A DNA stretch of 64,000 bases from Fratercula arctica. Its lineage: Eukaryota; Chordata; Aves; Charadriiformes; Alcidae. Both the position numbers and the translations under genes were made by a program. The DNA lies in NCBI GenBank assembly GCA_947846985.1, contig CANTUZ010000002.1, positions 17,065,587 through 17,129,586 of the forward strand, read 5' to 3'. Positions within the stretch are counted from its first letter, which is position 1; each line of letters opens with the position of its first letter. Below the pieces are notes generated by a model, which did no database searches, was not told the origin of the DNA, and saw only the letters and a program-made list of their open reading frames with translations. Below are positions 51,501 to 63,850 of the stretch, piece after piece.

Positions 51501-54042
51501 TTTGGCCAAGCTAGGAGTCTTGAAAAGCATATATTCAATAGCGTTTTTGCCAAGCTCCCAAACAGCATAGGATTAGTACATATTACTAAATTTCTTTCTT
51601 TTTTGTTCAGTTTCTTAAACTGTGTACAACACTCTGATATCAAAGTAGTGAGTGAAAAATATACTAGACTTTATTTTGAAGACTCATAAGGGGGAAAAAA
51701 AAGATGAAGGAAGACTTCTTAGGTACTTTCTAAGTTGCTGAGCCCTAAAGAATGTGTGGCAGTACACAAAGGCTGAACCAAAGGACTCCACTCAGCTGAC
51801 TTGTATATTATTTCTTAAGATATGGGACAAACTGTTCCATATTTTCCACCTAATAATCATGGGGGTCTTTATTTCCCAAATGCCAGTGCTCCAATTTATG
51901 TTTTAATTCTGAGGTCATCCATTTTTCTCTTGCTAATTGCACTCCCAGAGATCTTATCATTTGCATTGTCCACCTGTGCATGATTGCTCATTTTTTGCAT
52001 CCTCTGCTCTGCTCTCCCCTCCCCTCCTATCAGCCTCTTGGCCTGAGTCACTTTATTACTAGAGCTTCTAAGAACATGTATGGTCAAATCCAAAAACTTC
52101 ATTGACCATTTTAGCCAGGCTATAATGTATTTTGGGCTGTGCCTCTATTTTACTTTTTGCACTAAATCTTTTATCTCACAACAAGAGCAGATGTAAGTTA
52201 TTCAAAAGATTTGGTAGGATCTTGACCAATTCTTTTTGGTTTGGGAATTATAAATAATCAAATCCTGCTGACAACACTTTGCAAGTCAGTAGAGCTTCAT
52301 GACCTTGGAAAGGATCATTTAACAAATCTTTTAACAAACCCCAAGCTGTGTGAGTGCCACACGGCATAACCCATGCTGAGCTGAGTCTAGGACTGAGGAG
52401 GGGGAGAGTGTAGGGATCACACTCCACCGCTCAGGAAAGCCGGGGATCTCCTCCCAGCTCCTGCCGTGCACCAAAGGGCTTTGGCCTTTGGCTGTTGTGT
52501 CCCCCACCTTTATCATCCTTGTGGCATCCTCTGCTGCCTCTGACATGCTCTCACCAGACGTTGCTGTCATCTTCCTCTATAGATGTAGCACAGAGGGACT
52601 GTTTCTGCTTTGTGCACGCAGGGGCCAGGGCCGTTAGTTATCTACAGGACCATACGTGAGCAAGACCGCAGTTATCAGCAGGTCACCTTGCAGCTCACCA
52701 GCCCAACAGAACTTAAGCTTAAAACAGTAGTTAACATTTGCTGGCATCTGTAGTCTACCTACATTCATCTGTCTTGAAAGAGATCCTCAACTAGGAGTAT
52801 GGAGAGTCTTAAAACTTCCTGAGTCCTTGTACTGCTGGACATCTCCACCACAGGTGACTCCCAGGAGGGGCATTTTGCTCTCTGTGCCTCTAAAAGTGAA
52901 ACTGTTTTTACTCATATTATTGCATTTGGGACCAAAAGCCTTGGCCCATGCTGATAAAGACACACTGAGCTGTTCCAATACTGACATGACATTATATATA
53001 ACAAAAGAAATCAAGATTACCGAATGCCACTTTTATGTGAATTTAAGGTGTCAGAAAAAGTAAATTAACTTTATGCTGTGCTGTATAAAACCAGAATGTA
53101 TTTTACAATGAAACTGTAGCATAACAGGAGGAGGCAGAGTATTGTCTAACTTGTACAAGCATATGGATGTTTCTTTTATATTTTATTCATATTTTCTTCT
53201 GAAAAATCAGTGATTTAAAGGGTCTATAATAGAAAGGATCCTGTGATGCAGCCGGTACTTTCAGCTCTCTGGGGCAGAACTGCAGCACCTCTCCCAGCAA
53301 TGCCCTCCCTCCAACATCATTGACATTGAGTTTAATTCATCAGGATTCTCAGATAAAGTTAAATTTCAGCAATGTAGGATTTCTTGCAGTCCCAGGTTGA
53401 GGCTTTTGAAAACTTCAGCATCATATAGAACAGTTCCTGAATATGTACAAGGTGGACACAGAGGAAACATGATGCCCCCCTCAAATATGTAGACATTAGC
53501 AAGCAGGTGTCTGTGAACAAAGAATAAAGTAGAGGAAAGATGGGAGGAAAAATCAGACAAAAGGCAAAACCCAGGTAAGGAAATAGGGCCAAGGCAAATT
53601 CACAATTATTGTATGATGCAGTATTGAACCCCTAAAGCTCTATAAAGTCCTGAATGTCTGAAAGTATACAGCTGAAGGCACAGGCTGAGCGGACTCTTGT
53701 TAGCACTGCTGAAGCTGGAAGATATCTAACTCAGCCTTTAAATGTTGACTATTCTGAATGGATACATGAGAAACACACTTTATCTAACACAGAGCTTGAT
53801 CTGGTGTGCCAGCTTCAAAAGAGCAGCTGCTGCAAGTGTGTTTCCCAAGGGCTGATTAAACATTGGAAGGAAATTTCCATGGTCAGAATTTACATTGTGG
53901 AGAAGTATCTTTAAAACTAAAACACAGCCTAAGTTTAACAGAATGTTTCTGTACCAGCTGCTTCTGGAAACAGTCGCTCCAATGTAGAAAATATTTCTTA
54001 ATAATATGCTGTGCTGTTGCATAACAACAGGAGAGGGATATT

Positions 54043-54508
54043 AATCATAGAATCATAGAATCTTCATGGTTGGTAAGGACCTTCGAGATCATCAAGTCCA
54101 ACCGTACACACACAAAAAACCCCCTACAATCTCTGCCACTAGAGCATGCCCTGAAGTGCCAAATCTAGACATTTCTTAAATGCCTCTAGGGATGGTGACT
54201 CAACCACCTCCCTGGGCAGGCTGTTCCAGTGCCTGACCACTCTCTCAGTAAAGTAATTCTTCCTAATAGCTAATCTAAACCTCCCCTGCCACAGCTTCAG
54301 ACCATTTCCTCTGGTCCTCTCATTATTCACCTGGGAGAAGAGGTCAACACCCACCTCTCTACAACCTCCTTTCAGGTAGTTGTAGAGGGCAATGAGGTCT
54401 CCCCTCAGCCTCCTCTTCTCCAAACTAAACATGCCCAGTTCCCTCAGCCTCTCCTCATATGGCTTGGTCTCCAGACCCCTCACCAGCTTGGTAGCTCTCC
54501 TCTGGCCA
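54043..54508 (-). mobile_element. CR1 LINE, 5'-truncated, with ORF2 C-terminus (second subfamily)
   Basis: The minus strand carries the last about 465 bp of a CR1 element. The ORF2 C-terminal frame runs from about 54508 to 54139 with [37 protein letters not shown], and [18 protein letters not shown]; the frame stays open upstream to 54588 but the last about 27 codons on that side are flanking DNA, not CR1. The 3'UTR has a shifted AAGGACC block, a CA-rich insertion (GTGTGTGT on the minus strand) and two octamer repeats at 54043-54060. The peptide differs at many positions from the 30.6-kb copy, so the two come from different CR1 subfamilies. It is dead because it lacks the catalytic domains. 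Confidence 0.95.
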
Positions 54509-54979
54509 AGAGGAGAGTAGGGAGGAAGACAAAATGAAGTAGCCTCTCTTTCTTTACCCAGCTTCACAGATACACAGGAGGAAATCAAGCACCAAATATT
54601 GCTAATGAGTGAATGAAATGTTAAAAGTTTTTCTTCAGTGGTAATAAAAGAAATATGATTCCGTGCTTGTCATAGGGGTAGGAGTAAGGAAGGATGAAGA
54701 AGGAAGGGGGGGAATGTAAAAACCATTCCACATCCCTCAGGAAAACCAAAGAAAGCCAGAAGTGGCAATGGGGGGATGTGTCATGTCATGGTGAGGGAAG
54801 GGAGGGAGGGAGAACGGCCTTCATCCTGCTGTGCCCTCTAAGGCTTCCCTCCCTTTGCCAGGACCGAGACTAGTAAGACAAATTAATGTACAAGTCAGTT
54901 AAAGCTGCATCCTTTATGTATTTCCTTCAATCTACCTTCATTTACTTCATTTTACCTGGTTTTAAATGTGAATGTCTTA

Positions 54980-54984
54980 CATGT
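54980..54984. repeat. Left target-site duplication of the solo LTR (CATGT)
   Basis: CATGT directly precedes the LTR's TG terminus and is repeated exactly at 55478-55482. Five base pairs is the length typical of ERVL-class integration. Confidence 0.8.
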
Positions 54985-55477
54985 TGTCATGGTTTAACCC
55001 CTTCCACGCAACTGCTCACTCACCCCCTCTCCCCCCCGCAAGGGAAAAGAGGCAGAAAAGGAGAAAGGAAAAAGGGAAAGGAAAAAAACTCGTAGACTGA
55101 GACAAAGGCAGCCTAATACAACAATATCATAAAAGGAAAAAAAACACTAATAATAATAACAACAATAACAACAGTAATAACAATAACACCAGACACTCTC
55201 ACCGCCCAGTGAATTGGCACCATCGTGAGCAGTGGTCACAGATTCCTGCCCCCCGGCTAACCCCCATTTAGATACTGAGTATGGCATCTATGGTATGGAA
55301 TATTTCATTGGCCATTCCATCATTCTACCTCTTCTTCTATGGGGAGCTGAAAAAAAGTCCTTGAATAATGTAAACATCACTTAGCAACAACTGAAAACAA
55401 CAGGTATTATTGACATTCCTTTCACAGCAATCACTAGAACGAGAAATTAACTCTTTCCCAGCTGAAACGAGGACACA
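54985..55477 (-). mobile_element. Solo LTR of an avian ERVL-like endogenous retrovirus
   Basis: On the + strand the element starts TGTCATGGTTTAACCCC and ends AGCTGAAACGAGGACACA, so it has TG/CA termini and is flanked by an exact 5-bp duplication. Ends, the central AAT/AAC-rich tract, the GTATGGAATAT segment and the TTAGCAACAACTGAAAACA segment match a common bird LTR family I recognise. In that family transcription runs on the minus strand here; the TATA region lies near 55272-55283 and is mutated. At 493 bp it appears shorter than full-length copies, with a deletion around 55315-55345. No gag, pol or env sequence and no second LTR is present, so it arose by LTR-LTR recombination. It is inert as a virus but could retain promoter or enhancer activity. 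Confidence 0.9.
55147..55189. repeat. AAT/AAC trinucleotide tract inside the LTR
   Basis: A degenerate run of AAT and AAC units. It is a normal part of this LTR family and not a separate microsatellite insertion. Confidence 0.75.
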
Positions 55478-55482
55478 CATGT
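55478..55482. repeat. Right target-site duplication of the solo LTR (CATGT)
   Basis: An exact copy of the left CATGT. The undamaged duplication argues for a fairly recent or well-preserved insertion. Confidence 0.8.
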
Positions 55483-55573
55483 CAAGAGGCTGAAGGATGG
55501 TATGAGCCAAAGCAGCATGTAAATCATAGCAATTCATTTTCTTTTGTCAGGTGAGCCCAAGAAGTAAAGAGGA

Positions 55574-55612
55574 GTCTAATTTAATTTAATGGGAAGTCTA
55601 ATTTATTTTAAT
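55574..55612. repeat. Imperfect tandem duplication
   Basis: AAGTCTAATTTA-type units about 22 bp long occur twice (GTCTAATTTAATTTAATGGG, then GTCTAATTTATTTTAATGTG). This is local slippage about 90 bp beyond the LTR. Confidence 0.65.
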
Positions 55613-58600
55613 GTGGTCTAGGCTATGCTGCTATCATACAGACATGGTCTAATCCTGCCCAATGTTTCTCCAATCAGTGCCGGTACAAGCACTCCTTGGG
55701 CACCTCTCCTCAGCAGGACCAAGGCTTATAGGTCTTAAAAGTAATAGAAAGGGACACTTTTCCTAAAGAAAAGGATTTTTAACCTTTACTGCAAAGTCTG
55801 CTCCAGTGTATTGCATTAGAAAATCTGTGAGAATATTCTGTGAAAACAGAAGCTAGAAACCAGCCTCCCTTTAACGTGAATGAGACCCTTTTCTAATAGA
55901 TTAACAGAGGAGTTTGCCTTTCTGCCACAGGGTCAGAGCTTGTCAACTCATTTATAGAGCAACTCCAGGAAAGTAGACCTTCCTTACATACACACAGATT
56001 TGGGGGGGGGGCGGAATCAAAAAGGCAATAAAAGACATTTTTCAGGCTGTGCATTTTCTGTGCCGCAGCATCCTTCTGCGCCACAAGCCTGTGGAAAGTT
56101 TGGTCATGGCAGAGAAGAGTCAGAGGCTCCCAACAGTACGAGATGGACTGGCAGAACTTGCTCTTCTCATCCTGGGGAGAAAGAGAGACTTTTCCAGCAA
56201 CACTCTGCAGGAAGGGTGAGCTGTGCCCACTCACTGGAAAGGGGTCGATGCTGTGTTTTCCATCCAAGGCAGCTCTACCTTCCACTGGCCGCGTACCTGC
56301 CAAGCACCAGGGCCCCACTCCAGCCACCAAGCCCTCCGGCAGAAGCCTGCCCGCCACCATGGGCAGCTGGTGTGGATCGCACATGGGAGGTGGAAGTGCT
56401 TTAGCAGCTGCCCCCGAGGCAGGCAGCAAATTTTAATTGTCCAGAATTCGTCAGCAGAGCCTCTTCCATGCTACGTGGGAAACAGTCGAAAAGGAAAGGG
56501 TTTGCAAAGCCCAGTTTGCAGTTTAGTGGGTTCATCTTTGGTTTGTGCAGCTGAGAAAATGCATGGGATTTTCTCTGCAGCTGGGAGAAGCTCAGTATAC
56601 CAGGTGGAAAGCCACGCTGGGGTGTTTCCCAACTTTTCTTAAAATTTACATGGTGAATAAAGCCATTTTGGTGGGGGAAAGGGTTATAGTCACAGTATAA
56701 GTCACTCCTTCAGGAAAACACTGAGAATTTTCCTGTATGTTTCTGGGAAGAATTTTAGGGCCTGTGCTGAGGCCCTCATATATCAAGTCCATCCCTTTGA
56801 TTTTATGATTAAATGAAAAATCTCTCTGAGTCCCTACCTGCAGCTGAAGGGCACTAGGAATATTTACCACGCAGAAGATGCCCTTAGCATCTCAGGTGAT
56901 TAGGTTTAAATATTACAGATCTCTCAAAGATTAATAAAAAGCTTCGCACTCTATTCTTTTCACACTTAGTTTGGGTGTGAAAAAAAAGTAACTTCATTAA
57001 AGTCAGTGAATTACAACAGTTACCAGCATGGGAGGAGAATGGGCTCTCTGGATGGAGTCCAGGGTTTCATCATATGGGTTTACAGTCTGTTTTCTCACTA
57101 TGATCCCCTTTTTTGTTATTTTGTCAAGTCAGGCCAAAAGAGATTAAATCCCAGCTCCAATAACTGTTCAATAGTTTAAGGTCTATAAAATATTTATGCA
57201 CTCAGCAGTTTGCTTCTGCACAATAACTTTCAAAGATTGATAATGTTCTATCTCTGAGGTTTTCGACTGATGGCGTTAACTTTTAACACGCACTTATTTA
57301 CTGCCCCTAACGCCTTCCTTCTTTTTGGCTACCTCCAGCCCGACAGAGCCTGTGTCGCATTGCAAGGAGAGGTGGAAAGTGGGATGAGGAAAGGGCTCGG
57401 GAGGGACGTGCAGCTGAAGGGAGCCTTTCCTGCTGCTGTCACTTGGGTGACTACTATGCTGGAAACCCAGGACTGGTCTAATCCGAAACACTGTGATGTG
57501 GGGCCTGCTCCCGGCAGGGCGGCAATCCACCTGCCACTGGAGATGGCCGCCAGCTCTGGCGAGGCTGGGAAAGCAAGTGTGAGATTTTCCTTTCGCTTGA
57601 CAAGCCTCCTGCCCCCGCAGTTTCAGAGACACCCTCCCACCCCCCCAGGTCTCCTTTCACATTAGGGAACAAATCAGCATTGCATACGGGTACAAAACAT
57701 GGTGAGGAAAAGAAGAGAACCCCTATTTTGAGGGAAACGAACCAACAATGGGCTCAGCAAGTCGTTTGTGGTCTGCTTGGCAGGACCCAGATTGCTTTTC
57801 TTCCCCGGCCCCGTGCAGTGATAGAAGCAGGGCTGCAGCACTTAAGGCCTTGGCACCGTCATCTCGGCTGGGATTTGGAGTTATTCCAGGAGGCCCAAGA
57901 AACCCGCGCCTCAGGCCAAAAACTGGAGGCTGGGAGTATGCAGGGCTGCTCTGGAGGCTGGATGATTTAAGGTAGATAGCAGCGATTTGAAAACGCCTAT
58001 TACCTGGCTACTCCTTCAGACTGTGAAAATGTTTGCGGATGGCTCCAAGGTTTCAGCTGCTGCAATAGCGCACTTACTTCCCTTTAGGAACCTTGTTTTT
58101 CCCAGGAAACATTTCCACCTACAAAAAGCTCAACGGAAAAAATCAGTAAATTCAAAGGAAAATCTACAGAGGCATTTGACCCTCTCAGTTAAGAAGGAGC
58201 ATGAAAGCTTCTCATGCAGATCATTTCTTTGGAGAAATTAATTGTATTGGTTATTTCCCAATTTCATGTTGGGATAATGACAAGATCAATAAAGGATAGG
58301 AATGTCTTTGACTCATTTCCAGGAACAAAGCTTATAAAGTTCAGCTATGTCCTTGGACTCACACAGTATCATCTCTGGTTTTGTGGTCACGACAGGGTTG
58401 TCTGGATGAGTTTCAAGCAAAGTATTTAACCTCAGGTGGCTACTAGCAAAACTGCTGTGCTTAAGGTGTTAGTCCCTTCTGATCACTCAAGTCTTGGGTT
58501 GCTTATTCCCAGAAAATTATGAATCATTATGGGTCACTCTGCATTCTGCACATTCACTTTTAGAATAGACTATTATTTTTATGAAGAATGGGGGTGTACA

Positions 58601-60787
58601 GCGGCATCCTCCTGGTAGGTTCTATGAGAAAACCACCCATCACTAACAGACGTATTCCTCAAATAATAAGTAAATTCACCTGCCTGAACAACATTTTCCC
58701 CTACAAAATTCCCACTGCTGCTGCAATTTCCAGATAATCACCAGCATTTGGAAGACTAAGGGAAAATCTTCAGGATTAAGGGAGTCATTACTTTGTATGT
58801 GAAATTGAAACTCCGAAAACTGCAGAGTTCTGCTTGCAAATCATGGAGCCACAGTGTCTTGAATCCCCACCTTTCCCATACATATGGGAAAAGCAAGGCA
58901 GGTATCCCAAGATATTCCCTGCCTTATTCTGATACATTCTGCTGAAGCTGATTCTGAAAAGCTCAAATCTGATGTCTGCCATATAGACAGGTTGGTCTTA
59001 AATGAAATCCTTAAGAAAATACATTATGGATAAATGTGTTGGTATTCCCCTGATTGACAAGGACATTTTAAAATCATTCCACGCCCATACAATGTTGATG
59101 TTTGAAGACGGAAATAGAGAGGTAATGAAGACATGGTAAAAAGGGAAGATATGGGATGTGATGAGAGCTACAGCATCAAGGGTGCAGCGCTCTCAGGCTT
59201 ACAGTGAAGACCTTGATGCCTGGATCTGCTTCTTTAGTCCGCAGCATTTACCATCGGCTCTTCTGCCTGTCATCACACATTCCAGGTAAATCCTAGATTG
59301 CCAGTCCTCTGAAAACATTACACTGGGGGCTTTAACTGTGAGATAAAAATGATCTTATTCAGATAAAAAATATGGCATTATACTAATGGAGTTGCCTAGA
59401 AGGGAAAGAGTTAAGCGTGATGGTTAGTAGCACTAGCATTGACACTCTCAATGTGCAGAAATCCAGTTCTGGTACTAGGAGGAGGAGATCTGTGTCTCAG
59501 CCTAAATTGCTTTGGGGATATATGTTATCTGGGATATTTTCAGTTACAGTGAGTGAGAGTCCACTGAAGAGACTGCCAGTCTCTTACTGCAAGCTCCATG
59601 TCCATCTTCTTCCACTGTGGCACTCATGGTCAGTGCTCAGCAAATCAGAAGCTCTTCCTGCCTGTTTTCAGTCCAACTTTTTTATAGTTCTGGGCAATTT
59701 CTGAACTCTCAGTTATGGCGCTGTAATTTTCTTGACATTCACTATAAATGTGTGTGCATGAGAGAAATGGAAAGAGAACAGGGAATATTTCTCTTCTGGC
59801 AACACTGTTATGCCACTCCCCATCAAAAAAAGGGAAAATACATGATGGTTATAAGTCATGGCTGTTGTAAATGTCCTATTTTATGTACCATGTAAAAAAA
59901 AAAATATTAATTTATATTATTTCAATAATAACATTCCTACAAAATTCAAAGGTGCAGACTCATGCCCTAAATAGGAAAATCTCTTGCAGGTTTTGTGGAT
60001 AAATGAAAAGAAAAACAGTGTTCAGGATAACACTCCAACACGTATTGGGAAAATAGTAGTCTTTAGAGAATTTCTTCAATAATTTCAGGATTAGCATTTG
60101 GACAAGCTGCTGACATTCAGAAAAACCCTCTTTAGAACAACGAGACTGTGTGTCAGCGGAGAACGTGCTCCACTCCTACAGGGACAAGGCAAACATATGT
60201 TCATCCAGAGCAATGACTGTACCCACTTCAGAGAGGTTTGCTTCAAGTGACTGTCATGACTCTCAGTGAATTGTGCTTTTCAAATCCTACCAGACTCTTG
60301 TACCAGCTTTCCTTTCAGCCACAACTTCTATAAGGATTGTATAAAATATTTGAAGCTACAGCAAACTTCAGCAGACAGCTGTTTTTAGGAGATCAGTACA
60401 GTAGCAACACTGCTCTCTGGAAAATGTGCTAGAAGGATGGCTACAGTAAAGAGTATCATCATCTCTGTATATGGCCCTTATGGTCAAAGAGAGCATTACC
60501 AGAAGCCCAAGGAAGAGATACAAGCTCTTCCACAAAAGCTAATTTTTTTGAACACAAACCAGACACCTATTGCATTAAGAGATGGCTGTAGCTACAACTA
60601 AAGAGTACTCCTTAAAAGTAGGTAGAGGAGCTGAGTTCAGTTCTTATAAGGCAGATGAAACACTGGTAGATACAAAAGGCTGTGGGGCTCAGTAATGCAT
60701 TATGGTGCCACCCAAAAAAAAGCTATTTTAGGTAGCACCGATTCAGGCTGTAATTTAAAACAAAGTATTTCAGACTAGGATGCAGAA

Positions 60788-60827
60788 GCAAGAGTTAGAT
60801 CTAGCCTGCAAGAGTTAGATCTAGCCT
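60788..60827. repeat. Perfect 20-bp tandem duplication
   Basis: The unit GCAAGAGTTAGATCTAGCCT occurs twice back to back with no mismatch, pointing to a recent slippage or repair duplication. Confidence 0.9.
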
Positions 60828-63340
60828 GCTTACACATACAGGGTGTGTGGGAGGGTTAAGTCCTCAGAAAACCTTGGTTGCTGCTGAGGGATCTGCCTAG
60901 AACAAGGCAATAGAAAATAGCAGAGGTGCCACTGCTCTCTAGGAGTTAGAACTGACTCAGAGCTTCATGTCACTAGTCTCTGCCCAGGCATGGCCCAGAG
61001 GCAGAAGTCTTCTCCTGAGGCTCAGCACCCAGCTGGGCAGGGCTTGAGAACCAGGTGGCTGTGTTGCCCTGTGACACCTGGTTTTACCTGATGTTTTAGT
61101 GGTGGGAGGACCTTCCAAGACAGACAAATTTGGTTTCAGATGCTGTCATTCCTTGAAGGGGTTCTGGCCATCATCTCCTCCTTTGAAGTGCACCCGGTTG
61201 ACTAACTTAGGGTGAAGAGCTCCAGTGAATATCAGGGAAGCTACAGAGTAGAAGTGGGGTGCAGAGCACTCCAGTGGCCATACTCCACTGCGGATACCCC
61301 TCAAGCACAAGGGATCAGAGCCTTGGTTTAGGGAAGGCTGTTGAAAATGTTTTTCTCTCACACTTATCAGAAGTTAGCAGAATTATTCCTCTAGTTGTAT
61401 GGGTTTGAACAACATGTGAATCTGGCCTTGCGGCAGTGAGAGATTGTTCCCTGCAGGATACATTCTGGAACTAATGCAATTTTCCTGCATGTTTGAATGA
61501 GACGCTATTAATACGTATCGACTGCTCACTTAGCAATAATTGTATCTACTTCATTACTAATGACAGTAATGTTGCCATTTAGAAATTTTATTAAAAATTT
61601 CCAGCTAAGAGGGGATCCCGGTTTAAATACTGGATTCCTATTAACAGAGTTTAGATCAGAGACAGTCTTTTTAATGGTACTTGAATGAAATGGAGGAAGT
61701 TGGATGCTTGCAAATCATTAACATTCGAAAATCCCATCCGAGCTGCTTTAATGATCGATCCATCCAACAATGAAAAGAGCTAGAGTACAGGTGAAACTCT
61801 TTTAGTAATCCTGTGGATTGGCTTTGCTGCTCCACAGAGCTCCACCTAAACTGCAGGATCAAGGGCACTTCATACCTCTCACATCCAGCTACACAGCTTG
61901 TTGACGTGCTAAAGCCATACAGGGGTGAGACCTGGATGCACTCTTTGTCTGCTGTGGTTTCCAAAGAAGGGAAAATGTAAAAGAAAACTCGTTCTCGTTG
62001 CTCTGGGTGACAGATCATGAGTGCCCCAGGGAGTACGCCTGGCTTGTCTAGATGCAGTTGGCCAAGCCTGCAGCTGCTGAGCTCTTCAGACGTGTGTTCA
62101 ACCTTGGAAGTGAGAGATCAAACTGTTAGCCTGCTACTCCTCATAGTTGTCCAGAGCTACATGGTCAAATGTGTCTTGCAGGTGTGATCACAAGAAGGAA
62201 AGTACCTCAAGCCCTGTCAGAATATTCTTTGGAAATTAAGATATCGTCTTTTATCTGGTTCTTTTTTTGATGAGTTTTGCTACAGGGTTCATTGGCCAAA
62301 GCAGCAAGAAGGTGCTGCTCACTGTCTGCATGGCCCTTCCCATAAAAGGTGGCCATTCCTACCTCAATTTTTGTGGTCCTCCACCTTCAGATAGCATCTA
62401 CGGTCCTGCTAATAATAGCCTTCCTCTAGCTGACAGAGCCTCACAATGTGCTCTGAAATTTTAACTAACATCTCACATGCCTATTAATCTCTTGACAAAT
62501 CAAATAAATTAATGGTGAAATGAGATCTTGTGCCATAAGTGGATGGGCCTTGTAAGGCTTAACTCAGCAAAAATACATTGAGATGTCACTCAGGCAGGCA
62601 TTGCCAGGATAATAGAGACTTTCTAATAGGATTTCTCTCCCTCTTCAGAGTTTCCTCCAACACTAGAGTAAGCATTTTATTGGTCTTGCTGACTCACGCC
62701 TTTAATTAGGAAAGAGCAATGTTTTCTGTTCTCTGAATAATATGCTTAAATAAAATGTTACAAGTACTCAAACGTATTAAAATATTAAACAAAATATTCC
62801 ATAATTTAATGTCATATATATTTCTTGGCAGCAGTGAACTCCAAGAGCCTGAAGCTGTAATTGAACAATAAATTTAAACCATGATTTCAGCCCATGTATT
62901 ATAGATGTGTTTGGGGTCTTTACCAAGCTCCTTGCTGATACCATGTCATCAGAATTCCTGTTCTGCAGACAAACTTTTTCGGTGCATTTTTATAGACAAG
63001 CCCTGGTATTGCAGCAGTAATGCCTGCAAAGTCATATTCAACTGTTATTTTGAGGTCTTAACACGTGGAAATTGGATAAAGCTATGACACCCTTTCCTTC
63101 AAAGCTGAAAAAATACCCACTAAATTTATTTTTCTGACCTGAGAGATTTTTGGGCAGGTTATTTTCCGGCTTTTTACAAATACCTTAATAGTTTATTCAC
63201 ATACAGACCTGGCCCTTTGCACACCTTGATAGAATTTGATATTTAGAATATTTACCTTTTCAATCCTTCGGAGACCTTCATCCACTGTTTACAGAATCAG
63301 ATTTAATCATTACAGATGCTCTGTAAAGATTATTGAAAAT

Positions 63341-63362
63341 GCTATTCAGCAGCTATTCAGCA
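63341..63362. repeat. Perfect 11-bp tandem duplication
   Basis: GCTATTCAGCA occurs twice in direct succession, followed by AGGTAAGAG, which looks like a splice donor (AG then GTAAGA at 63365-63370). It could therefore lie at the end of an upstream exon of the candidate secreted-protein transcript, but that is speculative. Confidence 0.8.
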
Positions 63363-63571
63363 AGGTAAGAGAAGTCTCCTTTTTCCTCTAACCGACTGTA
63401 TGTGAAGTCTCAAATTCTGGCTCTGTGCTGGATCTATAGCCAAGTTAATCCAAACTGCCTCCATTCAGTTTATGCAAAGTATCTCTAGCTCTGGGAAATG
63501 CGTTTGTTATTTTGCAAACACGTATGCTTATATCTGGATTCAATTGCTTGCCTCTGTGGTGGCAGACCAAT

Positions 63572-63850
63572 ATGGCAATGGAACAAATTCAGAGTCTACT
63601 TCTGCTTGCGTTTTGGCTTGTGCTTCTCCTTGACGCTTTGCAAGGCCACAAGAGAAAGTGCTCTGCGAAAAGTCATCTGTGCCCGTGCCCTCCATGGTAC
63701 ATGAAAACTGACAAAAAAATGTGCCAAGAAATGAAGACTGCCATGTCCACATCAGGGGAAAAAAATAGCTACTGCTATTTCTTACTGAGGGATTTGGGAG
63801 TGCTCTGCTCCAAAACCTGTCCCTTGAGGCTGACCATCTGTTGTTACTGA
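63572..63850 (+). CDS. Candidate signal-peptide, cysteine-rich ORF (possible exon or broken gene)
   Basis: I do not recognise this gene. From ATG 63572 or 63578 (both with purine at -3 and G at +4) the frame starts MEQIQSLLLLAFWLVLLLDA, a textbook signal peptide: short polar start, about 14 hydrophobic residues, then a likely cleavage after DALQG. The mature part has HLCPCPPWY and a later Cys, giving C-x-C-x2-W-Y-x7-C, like the end of a calcium-binding-type EGF repeat but with Trp for the usual Gly. The frame ends at TGA 63848-63850, yet the same frame stays open beyond it to the window edge with five more Cys by 63899, where TGTG is followed by GTAAGA, a good splice donor. A TGGTGGCAG acceptor-like site ends at 63565. 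Options are a complete 91-93 residue secreted peptide, an exon decayed by one stop, a sequence error, or chance. Confidence 0.3.
   Translation: MAMEQIQSLLLLAFWLVLLLDALQGHKRKCSAKSHLCPCPPWYMKTDKKMCQEMKTAMSTSGEKNSYCYFLLRDLGVLCSKTCPLRLTICCY

Larger units (their letters stand above)
31957..54042. other. Intergenic sequence, no gene recognised
   Basis: About 22 kb with no frame I can assign to a protein family. Open frames reach at most about 206 codons (51378-50758, -), have no recognised domain, and lie in the moderately GC-richer 46-51 kb segment where long chance frames are expected. Between 46.4 and 50.5 kb the sequence is noticeably more GC-rich and purine-rich on the + strand, without recognisable exon structure. 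Repeats and palindromes inside this block are listed separately. A lncRNA cannot be excluded from sequence alone. Confidence 0.7.
55613..63500. other. Intergenic sequence, no gene recognised
   Basis: About 8 kb of mixed composition with a GC-richer patch at 56-58 kb. Frames of 110-180 codons occur at 55893-56429 (-), 56000-56642 (+) and 57270-57665 (+), overlapping each other on both strands. None has a recognisable domain, and their overlap argues that composition keeps them open. No RNA gene or clear transposon is seen. Confidence 0.65.
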
